A model generated the notes under the pieces. That model was not told the DNA's origin and did no database searches. It saw nothing but the letters and a program-made list of their open reading frames with translations. A stretch of 64,000 nucleotides of DNA from Burkholderia cepacia ATCC 25416 (lineage in GTDB: Bacteria > Pseudomonadota > Gammaproteobacteria > Burkholderiales > Burkholderiaceae), in the NCBI RefSeq assembly GCF_001411495.1, contig NZ_CP012982.1, positions 1,364,001-1,428,000 of the forward strand, given 5' to 3'. Positions 16,796 through 24,892 of the stretch are shown here, one piece after another (position 1 is the stretch's first letter; each line of letters opens with the position of its first letter). Both the position numbers and the translations under genes were made by a program.

Positions 16796-16826
16796 CGCGG
16801 GCGGCACGCTCGACGCGCCGCCCGCG
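16796..16826. terminator. hairpin between convergent iclR and SDR genes
   Basis: Perfect 10-bp arms CGCGGGCGGC / GCCGCCCGCG with an 11-nt loop, 14 bp from the SDR stop. No U-tract on either strand, so the terminator assignment rests on position. Confidence 0.35.
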
Positions 16827-16839
16827 ACGACGGCCGCCC

Positions 16840-17715
16840 TTACTCGATCGCCTTGAGCGCATCCAGCCCATCCGGCAGCTTCGCGTCCGGAAACTGCGTG
16901 GACAGCGTGGCGTCGCGCCACCGCGCCGCCTCTTCCGCCCGCTGTCGTTCCGCCTGCTCGCAGACGAACAGCGCATCGCCGCCGAGCAGCAGGCGCAGCG
17001 GCACGTCGTCGCGGCGCGACAGGTCGACGATCAGCGCCGCGATCCGCGCGGGATCGCCGATCTCGTGGCCGCCATACGCACCGAGCAGCTCGAGAATCTT
17101 GCCGACCGACGGCTGATAGTCGGGCAGCAGATCGTCGACGTCGCGCTTCGCCTGCGCGGCCCATTCGGTACGCATCCCGCCCGGTTCGAGCGTGCACACG
17201 CGCACGCCGAACGGCGCGACTTCCTTCGCGAGCACGTCGCTGAATCCGCCGACCGCCCACTTCGCGGCCTGATACGCGGACAACCCGGGCGTCGACGTCC
17301 GCCCGCCGACCGACGACACCTGGAAGATGTGCCCCGCGCGCTGCGCGCGCATCGTCGGCAGCACCGCGCGCGTCAGGTTGATCACGCCGAACAGGTTCGT
17401 TTCGACCTGATCGCGGAACACGTCGGCGCCCATCTGCTCGAACGGCGCCGTATGGCCGTAGCCCGCGTTGTTCACCAGCACGTCGATGCGGCCGAACGCG
17501 GCACGTGCCGCGGCGACGGCCTGCTCCGCCGCCGCTTCGTCGGTGACGTCGAGCGCGACCGGCAGTAAGCGGTCGCCATACCGTTCGGCCAGATCGGCCA
17601 GTCGCGCCGGGTCGCGTGCGCCGGCCACCAGTCGGTCGCCCGCCGCCAGCACGGCTTCCGAAATCGCTCGCCCGAGGCCGCGTGCGGCCCCCGTTACCAA
17701 CCAGACTTTCGACAT
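16840..17715 (-). CDS. short-chain dehydrogenase/reductase
   Basis: 291 residues. The cofactor motif is TGAARGLG (residues 8-15) and NNAG is at 82-85. The catalytic triad is Ser135, Tyr148 and Lys152 (FQVSSVGG, SAYQAAKWA). LEPGGMRTEW after the active site is common in the classical SDRs that reduce small carbonyls. Cytoplasmic. The TetR gene upstream on the same strand probably controls it, since a near copy of that gene's operator lies in the SDR promoter (17749-17768). Substrate not predictable. Confidence 0.9.
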   Translation of the reverse strand: MSKVWLVTGAARGLGRAISEAVLAAGDRLVAGARDPARLADLAERYGDRLLPVALDVTDEAAAEQAVAAARAAFGRIDVLVNNAGYGHTAPFEQMGADVFRDQVETNLFGVINLTRAVLPTMRAQRAGHIFQVSSVGGRTSTPGLSAYQAAKWAVGGFSDVLAKEVAPFGVRVCTLEPGGMRTEWAAQAKRDVDDLLPDYQPSVGKILELLGAYGGHEIGDPARIAALIVDLSRRDDVPLRLLLGGDALFVCEQAERQRAEEAARWRDATLSTQFPDAKLPDGLDALKAIE

Positions 17716-17748
17716 TTTCCACTCCTTGATCGTGGTGAATCGATGAAA

Positions 17749-17768
17749 ATGAATGATTACTCACTCAT
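17749..17768. promoter_or_regulatory. candidate TetR operator in the SDR promoter
   Basis: ATGAATGATT ACTCACTCAT. It matches the reverse complement of the site in the tetR promoter (18462-18481) at 16 of 20 positions, and starts 34 bp before the SDR start codon. The shared half is CTCACTCAT. Confidence 0.6.
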
Positions 17769-17868
17769 TAATATGGACGATGAAGCGATCCTTCATGACC
17801 TGCATCGCCCTGCCTGAAACGCCCCGCCCGTCGTCGCGGCACGCGCCGCGCCGACGTCCATGCTTGAT

Positions 17869-18447
17869 TCACACCGTGTGCAACACGGCCCACATCGCGC
17901 GAAACCCCGCTTCCCGGTAGGCATCGGCCCGCGCCGGATCGCGTGCGATCGATTCCATCGCGGTGTCCGCGATCGACGTAAACAACGCCGAGCAGAACGC
18001 ATGGGCTTCGTCGCGGCTCAGCCCGCCCGACGCGGCGACCTGTTCGCGCAGCAGCGCGCCGATCCCGCCGAAGCCTTCCGAGCCGGCCGCACGATGCGCG
18101 TCGTCGATGCGCCCGCTCACGCCCAACTGCTGCAGCGCACGCCGGCCGTCCGGATTCGCGACGCCCCACGACACATAGCCGTTCCACGCATGCCGCACCG
18201 CCTGCTCGGCCGACGCGTGTTCCGGAAACCCGGTCATCATCGCCTCGCGCAGGCCGGCCTTCAGGTTCAGGTAGAGCGCGTTCAGCAACGCATCCTTGGT
18301 CTCGAAATAGGTGAACACCGTGCCTTCCGCCACGCCGGCCAGCCTGGCGATGCGCGCGGTCGTCGCGCTCGCGCCGTCCTCGGCGAGCGCGCGTGCGGCC
18401 GCGGCGAGGATGGCGTCGTGCTTGTCGGGACTGCGCGGTCGGGCCAC
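17869..18447 (-). CDS. TetR/AcrR-family transcriptional regulator
   Basis: About 192 residues with an N-terminal TetR helix-turn-helix (HDAILAAAARALAEDGASATTARIARLAGVAEGTVFTYF-type, split here by residues 10-55) and a C-terminal ligand domain. The start chosen is GTG at 18447, preceded by AAAGGAAT. The ATG at 18477 would place the start inside the operator palindrome. It is transcribed in the same direction as the SDR gene it precedes, and both have related operators, so I infer autorepression plus SDR repression relieved by a small ligand, probably the SDR substrate. Confidence 0.85.
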   Translation of the reverse strand: MARPRSPDKHDAILAAAARALAEDGASATTARIARLAGVAEGTVFTYFETKDALLNALYLNLKAGLREAMMTGFPEHASAEQAVRHAWNGYVSWGVANPDGRRALQQLGVSGRIDDAHRAAGSEGFGGIGALLREQVAASGGLSRDEAHAFCSALFTSIADTAMESIARDPARADAYREAGFRAMWAVLHTV

Positions 18448-18461
18448 AATCGATTCCTTTA

Positions 18462-18481
18462 ATGAGTGAGCGCTCAATCAT
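18462..18481. promoter_or_regulatory. candidate TetR autoregulatory operator
   Basis: ATGAGTGAGC GCTCAATCAT, a 20-bp palindrome with one mismatched pair and the perfect core TGAGCGCTCA, just upstream of the tetR start. The same core occurs once more at 40344-40353. Confidence 0.65.
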
Positions 18482-18648
18482 AATGGGGCGATCATGTGGA
18501 ATGCAAGCCCTGTTACATCCGGGGGAACCCATACGCAATCCATCAAAACCGTGCACTATTAGCGTTTTCACGTACGGGTGCGTTCGCGTATCGGCGCCCT
18601 GTGCCTCGACGTTCGTTCCACGCTCACCGTTTCAGACGCGAACCTCCC

Positions 18649-20124
18649 ATGACGAATCAGCCTACCCAGACCGCGGCCGACCGGCCCGTTGACATGATCA
18701 TCTTCGGCGGCGGCGGCGACCTGGCCGCCCGCAAGCTGTTGCCCGCGCTGTACATGGCGCACCTGCACTGCAACCTGCCGCCGGAAACGCGCATCATCGC
18801 GGTCGGCCGCCGCGACTGGGGCATCGACGGCTATCGCAAGTTCATGGACGAGCAGTCGCGCCCGTTCATCGACGAGAAGGCGTTCGATCCCGCCGCCTGG
18901 AGCCGTTTCCTCGACCTGTTCAAGTACGTGCTGATCGACGTGAACGCGCCGGACGACTACCTGCGGCTCGCGGAAGCGGCGCGCGGCGACGCGATCCGCG
19001 TGTTCTACCTGTCGACGTCGCCGGAGCTGTTCACAACGATCTGCGACAACCTGTCGGCCGCGCATCTCGTCGACAGGCACTCGCGCGTCGTCCTCGAAAA
19101 GCCGCTGGGCCACGATCTCGCGTCCGCGAAGGCGATCAACAACGCGGTCGGCAAGCACTTCGAGGAATCGCAGATCTACCGGATCGACCACTATCTCGGC
19201 AAGGAGACCGTGCAGAACCTGATGGTGCTGCGCTTCGGCAACCCGATCTTCGGGCCGCTGTGGCAGGCGCCGAACATCCGCAGCGTGCAGATCACGGTCG
19301 CGGAAACGGTCGGCGTCGGCAGCCGCGCGGGTTTCTACGACCATACCGGCGCGCTGCGCGACATGGTGCAGAACCACCTGCTGCAGCTGCTGTGCATCGT
19401 CGCGATGGAGCCGCCCGTGTCGCTCGACCCGGACGCGGTGCGCGACGAGAAGCTGAAGGTGCTGCGCTCGCTGCGGCCGATGTCGCTGTCGGACGTCGCG
19501 CGCGACACGGTGCGCGGCCAGTACACGGCCGGCGCGGTCGACGGCCAGCCGGTCAAGGGCTATCTCGAGGAAGACAACGTGCCGGCGGACAGCCGCGCGG
19601 AAACCTTCGTCGCGCTGCGCGCGCACATCAACAACTGGCGCTGGGCGAACGTGCCGTTCTTCCTGCGCACCGGCAAGCGGCTGCAGCGCCGCCAGTCGGA
19701 AATCGTGATCGAGTTCGCGGACATGCCGTTCTCGATCATCCCGACCGGCCCGCGCAATTACGGCAACCGCCTCGTGATCCAGTTGCAGCCGGAAGAGTCG
19801 ATCCAGTTGCAGATGCTCGCGAAGGAGCCGGGCAGCGGCATGAACATGGTGCCGGTGAGCCTGAACCTCGACCTGCAGCAGGCGATTCCGGAGCGGCGCG
19901 CGGAAGCGTACGAACGGCTGCTGATCGACGTGATCCGCGGCCGCCTCACGCACTTCATGCGCCGCGACGAGCTCGAAGCCGCCTGGTCGTGGGTCGAGCC
20001 GATCCTCGACGGCTGGAAGCAGCTCGGCGACCGGCCGCGCCTGTACACGGCCGGCACGTTCGGGCCCGCGGCTTCGTCGGCGCTGCTCGCGCGCGACGGG
20101 ATGTCGTGGTCCGAGGAAGCGTAG
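18649..20124 (+). CDS. zwf: glucose-6-phosphate dehydrogenase
   Basis: 491 residues, the normal bacterial length. It oxidises glucose 6-phosphate to 6-phosphoglucono-lactone with NADP or NAD, feeding the pentose phosphate and Entner-Doudoroff routes. The nucleotide site is IIFGGGGDLAARKLLPALY (residues 17-35), where most family members have GASGDL or GATGDL. The active-site signature RIDHYLGKE is at 178-186, with the catalytic His of the family a little further on. RVVLEKPLGHD holds the conserved substrate lysine. Start at 18649 follows the sequence similarity. The gene stands alone, without pgl, glk or hexR beside it, so it may be a second copy. Confidence 0.95.
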   Translation: MTNQPTQTAADRPVDMIIFGGGGDLAARKLLPALYMAHLHCNLPPETRIIAVGRRDWGIDGYRKFMDEQSRPFIDEKAFDPAAWSRFLDLFKYVLIDVNAPDDYLRLAEAARGDAIRVFYLSTSPELFTTICDNLSAAHLVDRHSRVVLEKPLGHDLASAKAINNAVGKHFEESQIYRIDHYLGKETVQNLMVLRFGNPIFGPLWQAPNIRSVQITVAETVGVGSRAGFYDHTGALRDMVQNHLLQLLCIVAMEPPVSLDPDAVRDEKLKVLRSLRPMSLSDVARDTVRGQYTAGAVDGQPVKGYLEEDNVPADSRAETFVALRAHINNWRWANVPFFLRTGKRLQRRQSEIVIEFADMPFSIIPTGPRNYGNRLVIQLQPEESIQLQMLAKEPGSGMNMVPVSLNLDLQQAIPERRAEAYERLLIDVIRGRLTHFMRRDELEAAWSWVEPILDGWKQLGDRPRLYTAGTFGPAASSALLARDGMSWSEEA

Positions 20125-20140
20125 GACGCGCAGCACGCGA

Positions 20141-20176
20141 CGGCATGTCGGCGGCGCACGCGCCGTCGGCATGCCG
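20141..20176 (+). terminator. long hairpin downstream of zwf
   Basis: Two 16-nt arms pair with two G-U wobbles (CGGCATGTCGGCGGCG and CGCCGTCGGCATGCCG) around a 4-nt loop, 16 bp after the stop. Followed by GATC, not a T-run, so termination efficiency is uncertain. Confidence 0.5.
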
Positions 20177-20299
20177 GATCACATCGGCGCGCCCGCCGCG
20201 TACCGCCCGCCTCCGCGCCGTTCGCTTCGGCCGGAGGAAGTCCGTCGAGCTGTCTTGCGCGGGAACGGCGCCCGGCGGCAACGATGCTGCCGTCCCCGG

Positions 20300-21244
20300 C
20301 TAGACCGTCCCCATCCACGCCGCCTTGCGCCGCGCCGGCGCATCGCTGCCGCCGCTCCCGCCGCCCAGCACCTCGATCATGTAATCGACGAACGACGCGA
20401 TCCGCGACGAAATCGCGGTATTCCGGTAATACACCGCGTTGATCGGCTGTTCGACCTCGAGCGTCTGGCGCGCGAGCACCTGCACGAGCCGCCCGGCCTC
20501 GCGATCCTGCGCGGTCATGAAATCCGACAGGCAGACGACACCCGCGCCCTCCAGCGCGAGCTGCCGCAACGTCTCGCCGCTCGACGAACAGATGTCCGGC
20601 TCGATGCGGCACGCTTCGCCGTCCGCGCCGAGGATCGGCCACACGTTCAGCGATTCGGGCTGCGTGAAGCCGAGCAGCGTGTGCTTGCCGAGCTCCTCGA
20701 CCTTGCGCGGCTGGCCGTGCGCTTCGAGATACGCAGGGCTCGCGAAGATGCGCAGCCGGCTGTTGCCGATGCGCCGGCTGTGCAGCGTCGAATCCTTCAG
20801 CCGCCCGATCCGGATCGCGACGTCGGTGCGCCGCTCCAGCAGGTCGATGATGCCCTCGTTGCTGTTCAGTTCCAGCTCGACTTTCGGGAAGCGTTCGCGA
20901 TAGCCGCGCACGAGCGGCACGATCACGTGCAGCATGAACGGCGTCGCCGCGTCGACACGCAGCCGCCCCGACGGCATCTCGCGCCGCGCGAGCATCTGCT
21001 CTTCCGCCGTCTCGACCGATTCGATGATCGCGCGCGCGTCCTGCAGGAACGCGCGCCCTTCCTCGGTCAGTTCGAGCCGGCGCGTGGTCCGGCGCAGCAG
21101 GGTGGTCTTCAGCTTCTCCTCGAGCCGCGCGAGCGTGCGGCTCGTGGCCGACACGGTGAGGTCGAGCTGCTGGGCCGCCGCGGTGATCGAACCGGTGTCG
21201 ACCACGGCGGCAAAGGCCTGGAGTTCGTCTAGCGTGATCTTCAT
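20300..21244 (-). CDS. LysR-family transcriptional regulator
   Basis: 314 residues. The helix-turn-helix is in ELQAFAAVVDTGSITAAAQQLDLTVSATSRTLARLEEKL, here noted as residues 6-45, and the effector domain follows. The subgroup with VSATSRTLARLEEKL and RTTRRLELTEEG often controls oxidoreductase or efflux genes. It is divergent from the MFS gene at 21346 with a 101-bp AT-rich promoter region, and the downstream flavin/NADPH oxidoreductases may form the rest of its regulon. The C-terminal tail (GGGSGGSDAPARRKAAW) is a poorly conserved extension. Confidence 0.9.
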   Translation of the reverse strand: MKITLDELQAFAAVVDTGSITAAAQQLDLTVSATSRTLARLEEKLKTTLLRRTTRRLELTEEGRAFLQDARAIIESVETAEEQMLARREMPSGRLRVDAATPFMLHVIVPLVRGYRERFPKVELELNSNEGIIDLLERRTDVAIRIGRLKDSTLHSRRIGNSRLRIFASPAYLEAHGQPRKVEELGKHTLLGFTQPESLNVWPILGADGEACRIEPDICSSSGETLRQLALEGAGVVCLSDFMTAQDREAGRLVQVLARQTLEVEQPINAVYYRNTAISSRIASFVDYMIEVLGGGSGGSDAPARRKAAWMGTV

Positions 21245-21345
21245 TGTTGATCTGAAATCAAAACAATTTGGTTTATAGACCAGTTTTTCCGCAAAAGTAA
21301 AGTCGGCACACTGCGATCCATCCTTACTGGAACCTGGATCCCATC

Positions 21346-22548
21346 ATGCCACTCGCCCTGCTTGCGCTGACCATCAGCGCCTTTGCCATCGGCACGACCG
21401 AGTTCGTGATCGTCGGGCTGATCCCGACGATCGGCGCCGACCTCGGCGTCAGCCTGCCGTCGGCCGGCCTGCTCGTCAGCCTCTATGCGCTGAGCGTCGC
21501 CATCGGCGCGCCGCTGCTCACCGCGCTCACCGGCCGCGTGCCGCGCAAGACGCTGCTCGCCGGGCTGATGGCGCTCTTCACCGTCGGCAACCTCGTCGCC
21601 TGGCAGGCGCCGAGCTACGAATCGCTGATCGTCGCGCGCGTGCTCACCGGCCTCGCGCACGGCGTGTTCTTCTCGGTCGGCTCGATCATCGCGACCACGC
21701 TCGTGCCGAAAGACAAGGCCGCCAGCGCGATCGCGACGATGTTCAGCGGAATGACCGTCGCATTCGTCGCCGGGATTCCGCTCGGCACCTTCATCGGCCA
21801 GCACTTCGGCTGGCGCGCGACGTTCCTGATCGTCGCGCTGTTCGGCCTCGTCGCGTTCCTCGGCGCGGTGGCGTTCGTGCCGCGCGGGCTGCCGCAGACG
21901 CCGCCGGCGCCGCTCGCCCGCCAGCTGCGCGTGCTGGCCCAGCCGCGCCTGCTGCTCGTCTATGCGATGACGGCCGTCGGCTACGGCGGCTCGCTGATCG
22001 CATTCACGTACATGGCGCCGCTGCTCGAACAGATCGCCGGCTTCACGCCGTCGCAGGTCAGCCTCGTGCTCGTCGGCTACGGCGTGTCGGTCGCGTTCGG
22101 CAACGTGTGGGGCGGCAAGCTCGCGGATGCCGTCGGCCCCGTGAAGGCGCTCAAGCGGATCTTCCTGCTGCTCGCGATCGTGCTGCTCGCGCTGACCTTC
22201 ACGATCCACGTGAAATGGCTCGCGGTGCTGACGATGCTCGCATGGGGCGCGGTCGCGTTCGGCAACGTGCCGGGGCTGCAGGTGTATGTCGTCAAGCAGG
22301 CGCGCCACTTCGCGCCGGACGCCACCGACGTCGCATCGGGCTTCAACATCGCCGCCTTCAACCTCGGCGTGGCCGGCGGCTCGTCGCTCGGCGGCCTGAT
22401 CGTCGCGAACGTCGGCCTCGGCCACACGCCGTGGATCGCCGCCGTCGTCACGCTCGGCGCGTTCGCGCTCACCGCGCTGAGCGGCCGTCTCGACCGCCGC
22501 CACGGGCTGCCGGAACGCACGGCCGAACCCGTCGAACTCGCCCATTGA
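21346..22548 (+). CDS. MFS transporter of the DHA1 (AraJ/YdhP-like) group
   Basis: 400 residues, twelve segments. FAIGTTEFVIVGLIPTIGADLGVS is the usual opening of the AraJ/YdhP/Cml exporters, and RVLTGLAHGVFFSVGSIIA is segment 4. These are drug/sugar:proton antiporters that export small compounds. Divergent from the LysR gene and followed closely by the MoaF-like gene (28 bp), so it heads a plus-strand operon with a likely detoxification role. Confidence 0.9.
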   Translation: MPLALLALTISAFAIGTTEFVIVGLIPTIGADLGVSLPSAGLLVSLYALSVAIGAPLLTALTGRVPRKTLLAGLMALFTVGNLVAWQAPSYESLIVARVLTGLAHGVFFSVGSIIATTLVPKDKAASAIATMFSGMTVAFVAGIPLGTFIGQHFGWRATFLIVALFGLVAFLGAVAFVPRGLPQTPPAPLARQLRVLAQPRLLLVYAMTAVGYGGSLIAFTYMAPLLEQIAGFTPSQVSLVLVGYGVSVAFGNVWGGKLADAVGPVKALKRIFLLLAIVLLALTFTIHVKWLAVLTMLAWGAVAFGNVPGLQVYVVKQARHFAPDATDVASGFNIAAFNLGVAGGSSLGGLIVANVGLGHTPWIAAVVTLGAFALTALSGRLDRRHGLPERTAEPVELAH

Positions 22549-22576
22549 ACGTCACTTTTTGCAGGAGCCAACCAGC

Positions 22577-22900
22577 ATGAACGCATCGACCCAACGTCCG
22601 CCGTTCGCCGGCAAGACTTTCGAAGTCCGTTACGACGGCCTCACCGCGCTCAACGCGTACGACGAGGACGGCCTCCACATGCGCTACGAGATCACCGAAG
22701 GCCCGTACGCGGGCGCGAAGGGTGAAGTCGAATACACGTGGCAGCACGTCGCCGGCGAAACCTACGCGATCTCGTGGCAGGAAGCCGACCGCGCGACGGT
22801 CGTGCATGTCGACGATTTCGCCGCCGGCACGTCGCGCTCGTTCTTCACCGCGGCGTCGCTCGATTTCTACCGCCTCGAAGGCAGCCTGCGCGCGGTCTGA
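22577..22900 (+). CDS. small MoaF-like lipocalin-fold protein
   Basis: 107 residues, no signal peptide. Sequence such as GKTFEVRYDGLTALNAYDED, HMRYEITEGPYAGAKGEVEYTW and YAISWQEADRATVVHVDDF resembles the MoaF domain family, a small beta-barrel often found next to oxidoreductases and of unclear function. Start ATG at 22577, behind CAGGAGCCAACCAGC; an alternative start lies 18 bp upstream. It sits between the DHA1 exporter and the LLM oxidoreductase with short gaps (28 and 13 bp), so is probably co-expressed and may bind the same small molecule. Confidence 0.75.
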   Translation: MNASTQRPPFAGKTFEVRYDGLTALNAYDEDGLHMRYEITEGPYAGAKGEVEYTWQHVAGETYAISWQEADRATVVHVDDFAAGTSRSFFTAASLDFYRLEGSLRAV

Positions 22901-22913
22901 ACGGAGCCCGACC

Positions 22914-23870
22914 ATGTCCACTTCACTCGAGAAACTCGCCGACGGCGGCTTCAGCGTCGGCATCGAACTGCCGCTCGACAACGACTGGTCGCCGGCCGGC
23001 GACGCGAAGCGCCAGCAACAGGGCCGCCGCCCCGGCGTGCCCGACCTGGCGATCCACGCGGAGCTTGCGCAGCTGGCCGACACGCTCGGCTTCCGCGCGC
23101 TCTGGGTGCGCGACGTGCCGGTGTACGACCCGTCGTTCGGCGACGCCGCGCAGGTGTTCGAAACGTTCTCGTATCTCGGCTACCTCGCCGGCATCACGAA
23201 CGACATCCTGCTCGGCACGGCGGCCGTCGTGCTGCCGCTGCGCGAGCCGCTGCTGACGCTGAAATCGGCCGCGACGATCCAGGAACTGAGCGGCGGCCGC
23301 CTGATGCTCGGCGTCGCGAGCGGCGACCGGCCGGTCGAATATCCGTTGTTCGGCCGCGACTTCGCGTCGCGCGGCGCGAATTTCCGCGACCAGGTCGCGC
23401 TGCTGCGCGACGGCGCACGCGGGCACCTGCCGCCGGGCCTCGAGGTACTGCCGGCCGCGCGCTCGCCGGTGCCGCTGCTCGTCGCGGGTCTCGCCCAGCA
23501 GACGCCCGCGTGGATCGGCGAACACATGGACGGCTGCCTCGCGTATCCGGGCACGCCGGCCGACCATGCGCAGCGCGCCGCGAACTGGCGCGCGGTGGCC
23601 GGCGACAAGCCCTACGTGAGCTTCATCCACCTCGACCTCGCGGAAGATCCGCACGAGCCGCTGCAGCGCCACCGCTTCGGCGCCCGCGCCGGACGCATCG
23701 CGCTGACGGAAGAACTCGCGGCGATGCGCGACGCGGGCGTACGGCACATCGGCCTGCATTTCCGCCGCAACCGCCGCCCGCTCGACGAGACGATGGCCGA
23801 GATCGCGTCGGACGTGCTGCCGGCATTCCACGCGAAGACGAGGGCAAACGCGCAGACACGCGCCGCATAA
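22914..23870 (+). CDS. LLM-class flavin-dependent oxidoreductase
   Basis: 318 residues, luciferase-like TIM barrel. FSVGIELPLDNDWSP, LADTLGFRALWVRDVPVYD, LLGTAAVVLPLREPLLTLKSAATIQ and GGRLMLGVASGDRPVEY are conserved blocks for F420 or FMN-dependent members. In proteobacteria FMN is the likely cofactor. Reaction could be monooxygenation or hydride transfer. RBS is weak (CGGAGCCCGACC). It follows the MoaF-like gene by 13 bp. Confidence 0.88.
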   Translation: MSTSLEKLADGGFSVGIELPLDNDWSPAGDAKRQQQGRRPGVPDLAIHAELAQLADTLGFRALWVRDVPVYDPSFGDAAQVFETFSYLGYLAGITNDILLGTAAVVLPLREPLLTLKSAATIQELSGGRLMLGVASGDRPVEYPLFGRDFASRGANFRDQVALLRDGARGHLPPGLEVLPAARSPVPLLVAGLAQQTPAWIGEHMDGCLAYPGTPADHAQRAANWRAVAGDKPYVSFIHLDLAEDPHEPLQRHRFGARAGRIALTEELAAMRDAGVRHIGLHFRRNRRPLDETMAEIASDVLPAFHAKTRANAQTRAA

Positions 23871-23908
23871 GGCCGGCAACGGCCTCGAGCGAGCCCGCCG
23901 CACGACCG

Positions 23909-23931
23909 ATATTTGAATTCAAATCAAATAT
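23909..23931. promoter_or_regulatory. AT-rich double palindrome before dkgB
   Basis: A perfect 14-bp palindrome ATTTGAATTCAAAT (23911-23924) overlaps a wider inverted repeat ATATTTG/CAAATAT. It stands out in GC-rich surroundings, lies about 90-113 bp before the dkgB start and resembles a LysR-type (T-N11-A) site. The divergent LysR at 20300 is the nearest candidate. Confidence 0.5.
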
Positions 23932-24021
23932 TTTTGACCTCTAAAGGCGTTTATCTCATCAGTCTCAAGCGCCAGAATGACTTCCATACCGCAACCGTTC
24001 CACCCCTTTCAGGAGCACTTG

Positions 24022-24828
24022 ATGAGCAACATTCCCGCATTCGGCCTCGGTACGTTCCGCCTGCAAGGCCAGGTGGTCGTCGACTCGGTGCGCAACGGCC
24101 TCGAAGTCGGGTACCGCGCGATCGACACCGCGCAGATCTACGGCAACGAAGCCGAAGTCGGCGAAGCGATCGCCGCATCGAGCGTGCGCCGCGAAGACCT
24201 GTTCCTCACGACGAAGATCTGGGTCGACAACTACGCACCGGAAAAGCTGGTCGCGAGCCTCGAGGAAAGCCTGCGCAAGCTGCGCACCGACTATGTCGAC
24301 CTGACGCTGATCCACTGGCCGGCCCCGGGCAACGGCGTGTCGATCGAGGCGTTCATGACCGCGCTGGCCGACGCGAAGTCGAAAGGCCTCACGCGCCAGA
24401 TCGGCATCTCGAACTTCAACATCGAACTGACGAAGGAAGCGATCGCGGCCGTCGGCAAGGATGCGATCGCGACGAACCAGATCGAACTGAGCCCGTACCT
24501 GCAGAACCGCAAGCTCGTCGAGTTCCTGAATGCCGAAGGCATCCACGTGACGTCGTACATGACGCTCGCGTACGGCAAGGTGCTCGGCGACCCGGTGATC
24601 GGCGCGATCGCACAGCGTCACGACGCGACGCCGGCACAGGTCGCACTCGCGTGGGCGCTGCAGCTCGGCTACTCGGTGATTCCGTCGTCGACGAAGCGCG
24701 AGAACCTCGCGAGCAACCTGCTCGCGCAGACGCTGCGCCTGACCGACGAAGACATGGCGCAGATCGCCGCGCTGGAGCGCAACGGCCGCGAAGTCGACCC
24801 GGCCGGCCTCGCGCCGAAGTGGGACTAA
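24022..24828 (+). CDS. dkgB: 2,5-didehydrogluconate (2,5-diketo-D-gluconate) reductase B, aldo/keto reductase
   Basis: 268 residues, colinear with Escherichia coli DkgB through the whole length ([59 protein letters not shown]). The catalytic tetrad is D35, Y40, K65 and H98. It uses NADPH to reduce diketogluconate in vitro, but in cells mainly detoxifies methylglyoxal and other reactive aldehydes. Start at 24022 fits the family and the site CAGGAGCACTTG. The reading frame extends 45 bp further upstream. Followed by an alkene reductase, matching an electrophile-response set. Confidence 0.92.
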   Translation: MSNIPAFGLGTFRLQGQVVVDSVRNGLEVGYRAIDTAQIYGNEAEVGEAIAASSVRREDLFLTTKIWVDNYAPEKLVASLEESLRKLRTDYVDLTLIHWPAPGNGVSIEAFMTALADAKSKGLTRQIGISNFNIELTKEAIAAVGKDAIATNQIELSPYLQNRKLVEFLNAEGIHVTSYMTLAYGKVLGDPVIGAIAQRHDATPAQVALAWALQLGYSVIPSSTKRENLASNLLAQTLRLTDEDMAQIAALERNGREVDPAGLAPKWD

Positions 24829-24892
24829 GCGCACCGCTCTCTCAATCGAATCGTCCGCGGCCAGCCGGCCGCGGCACCGACAGGACTCCATC

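Noticed and set aside
18568..20172. 534-codon minus-strand open frame opposite zwf
   Set aside because: Shadow of zwf. Composition is Arg/Val/His-rich without family motifs.
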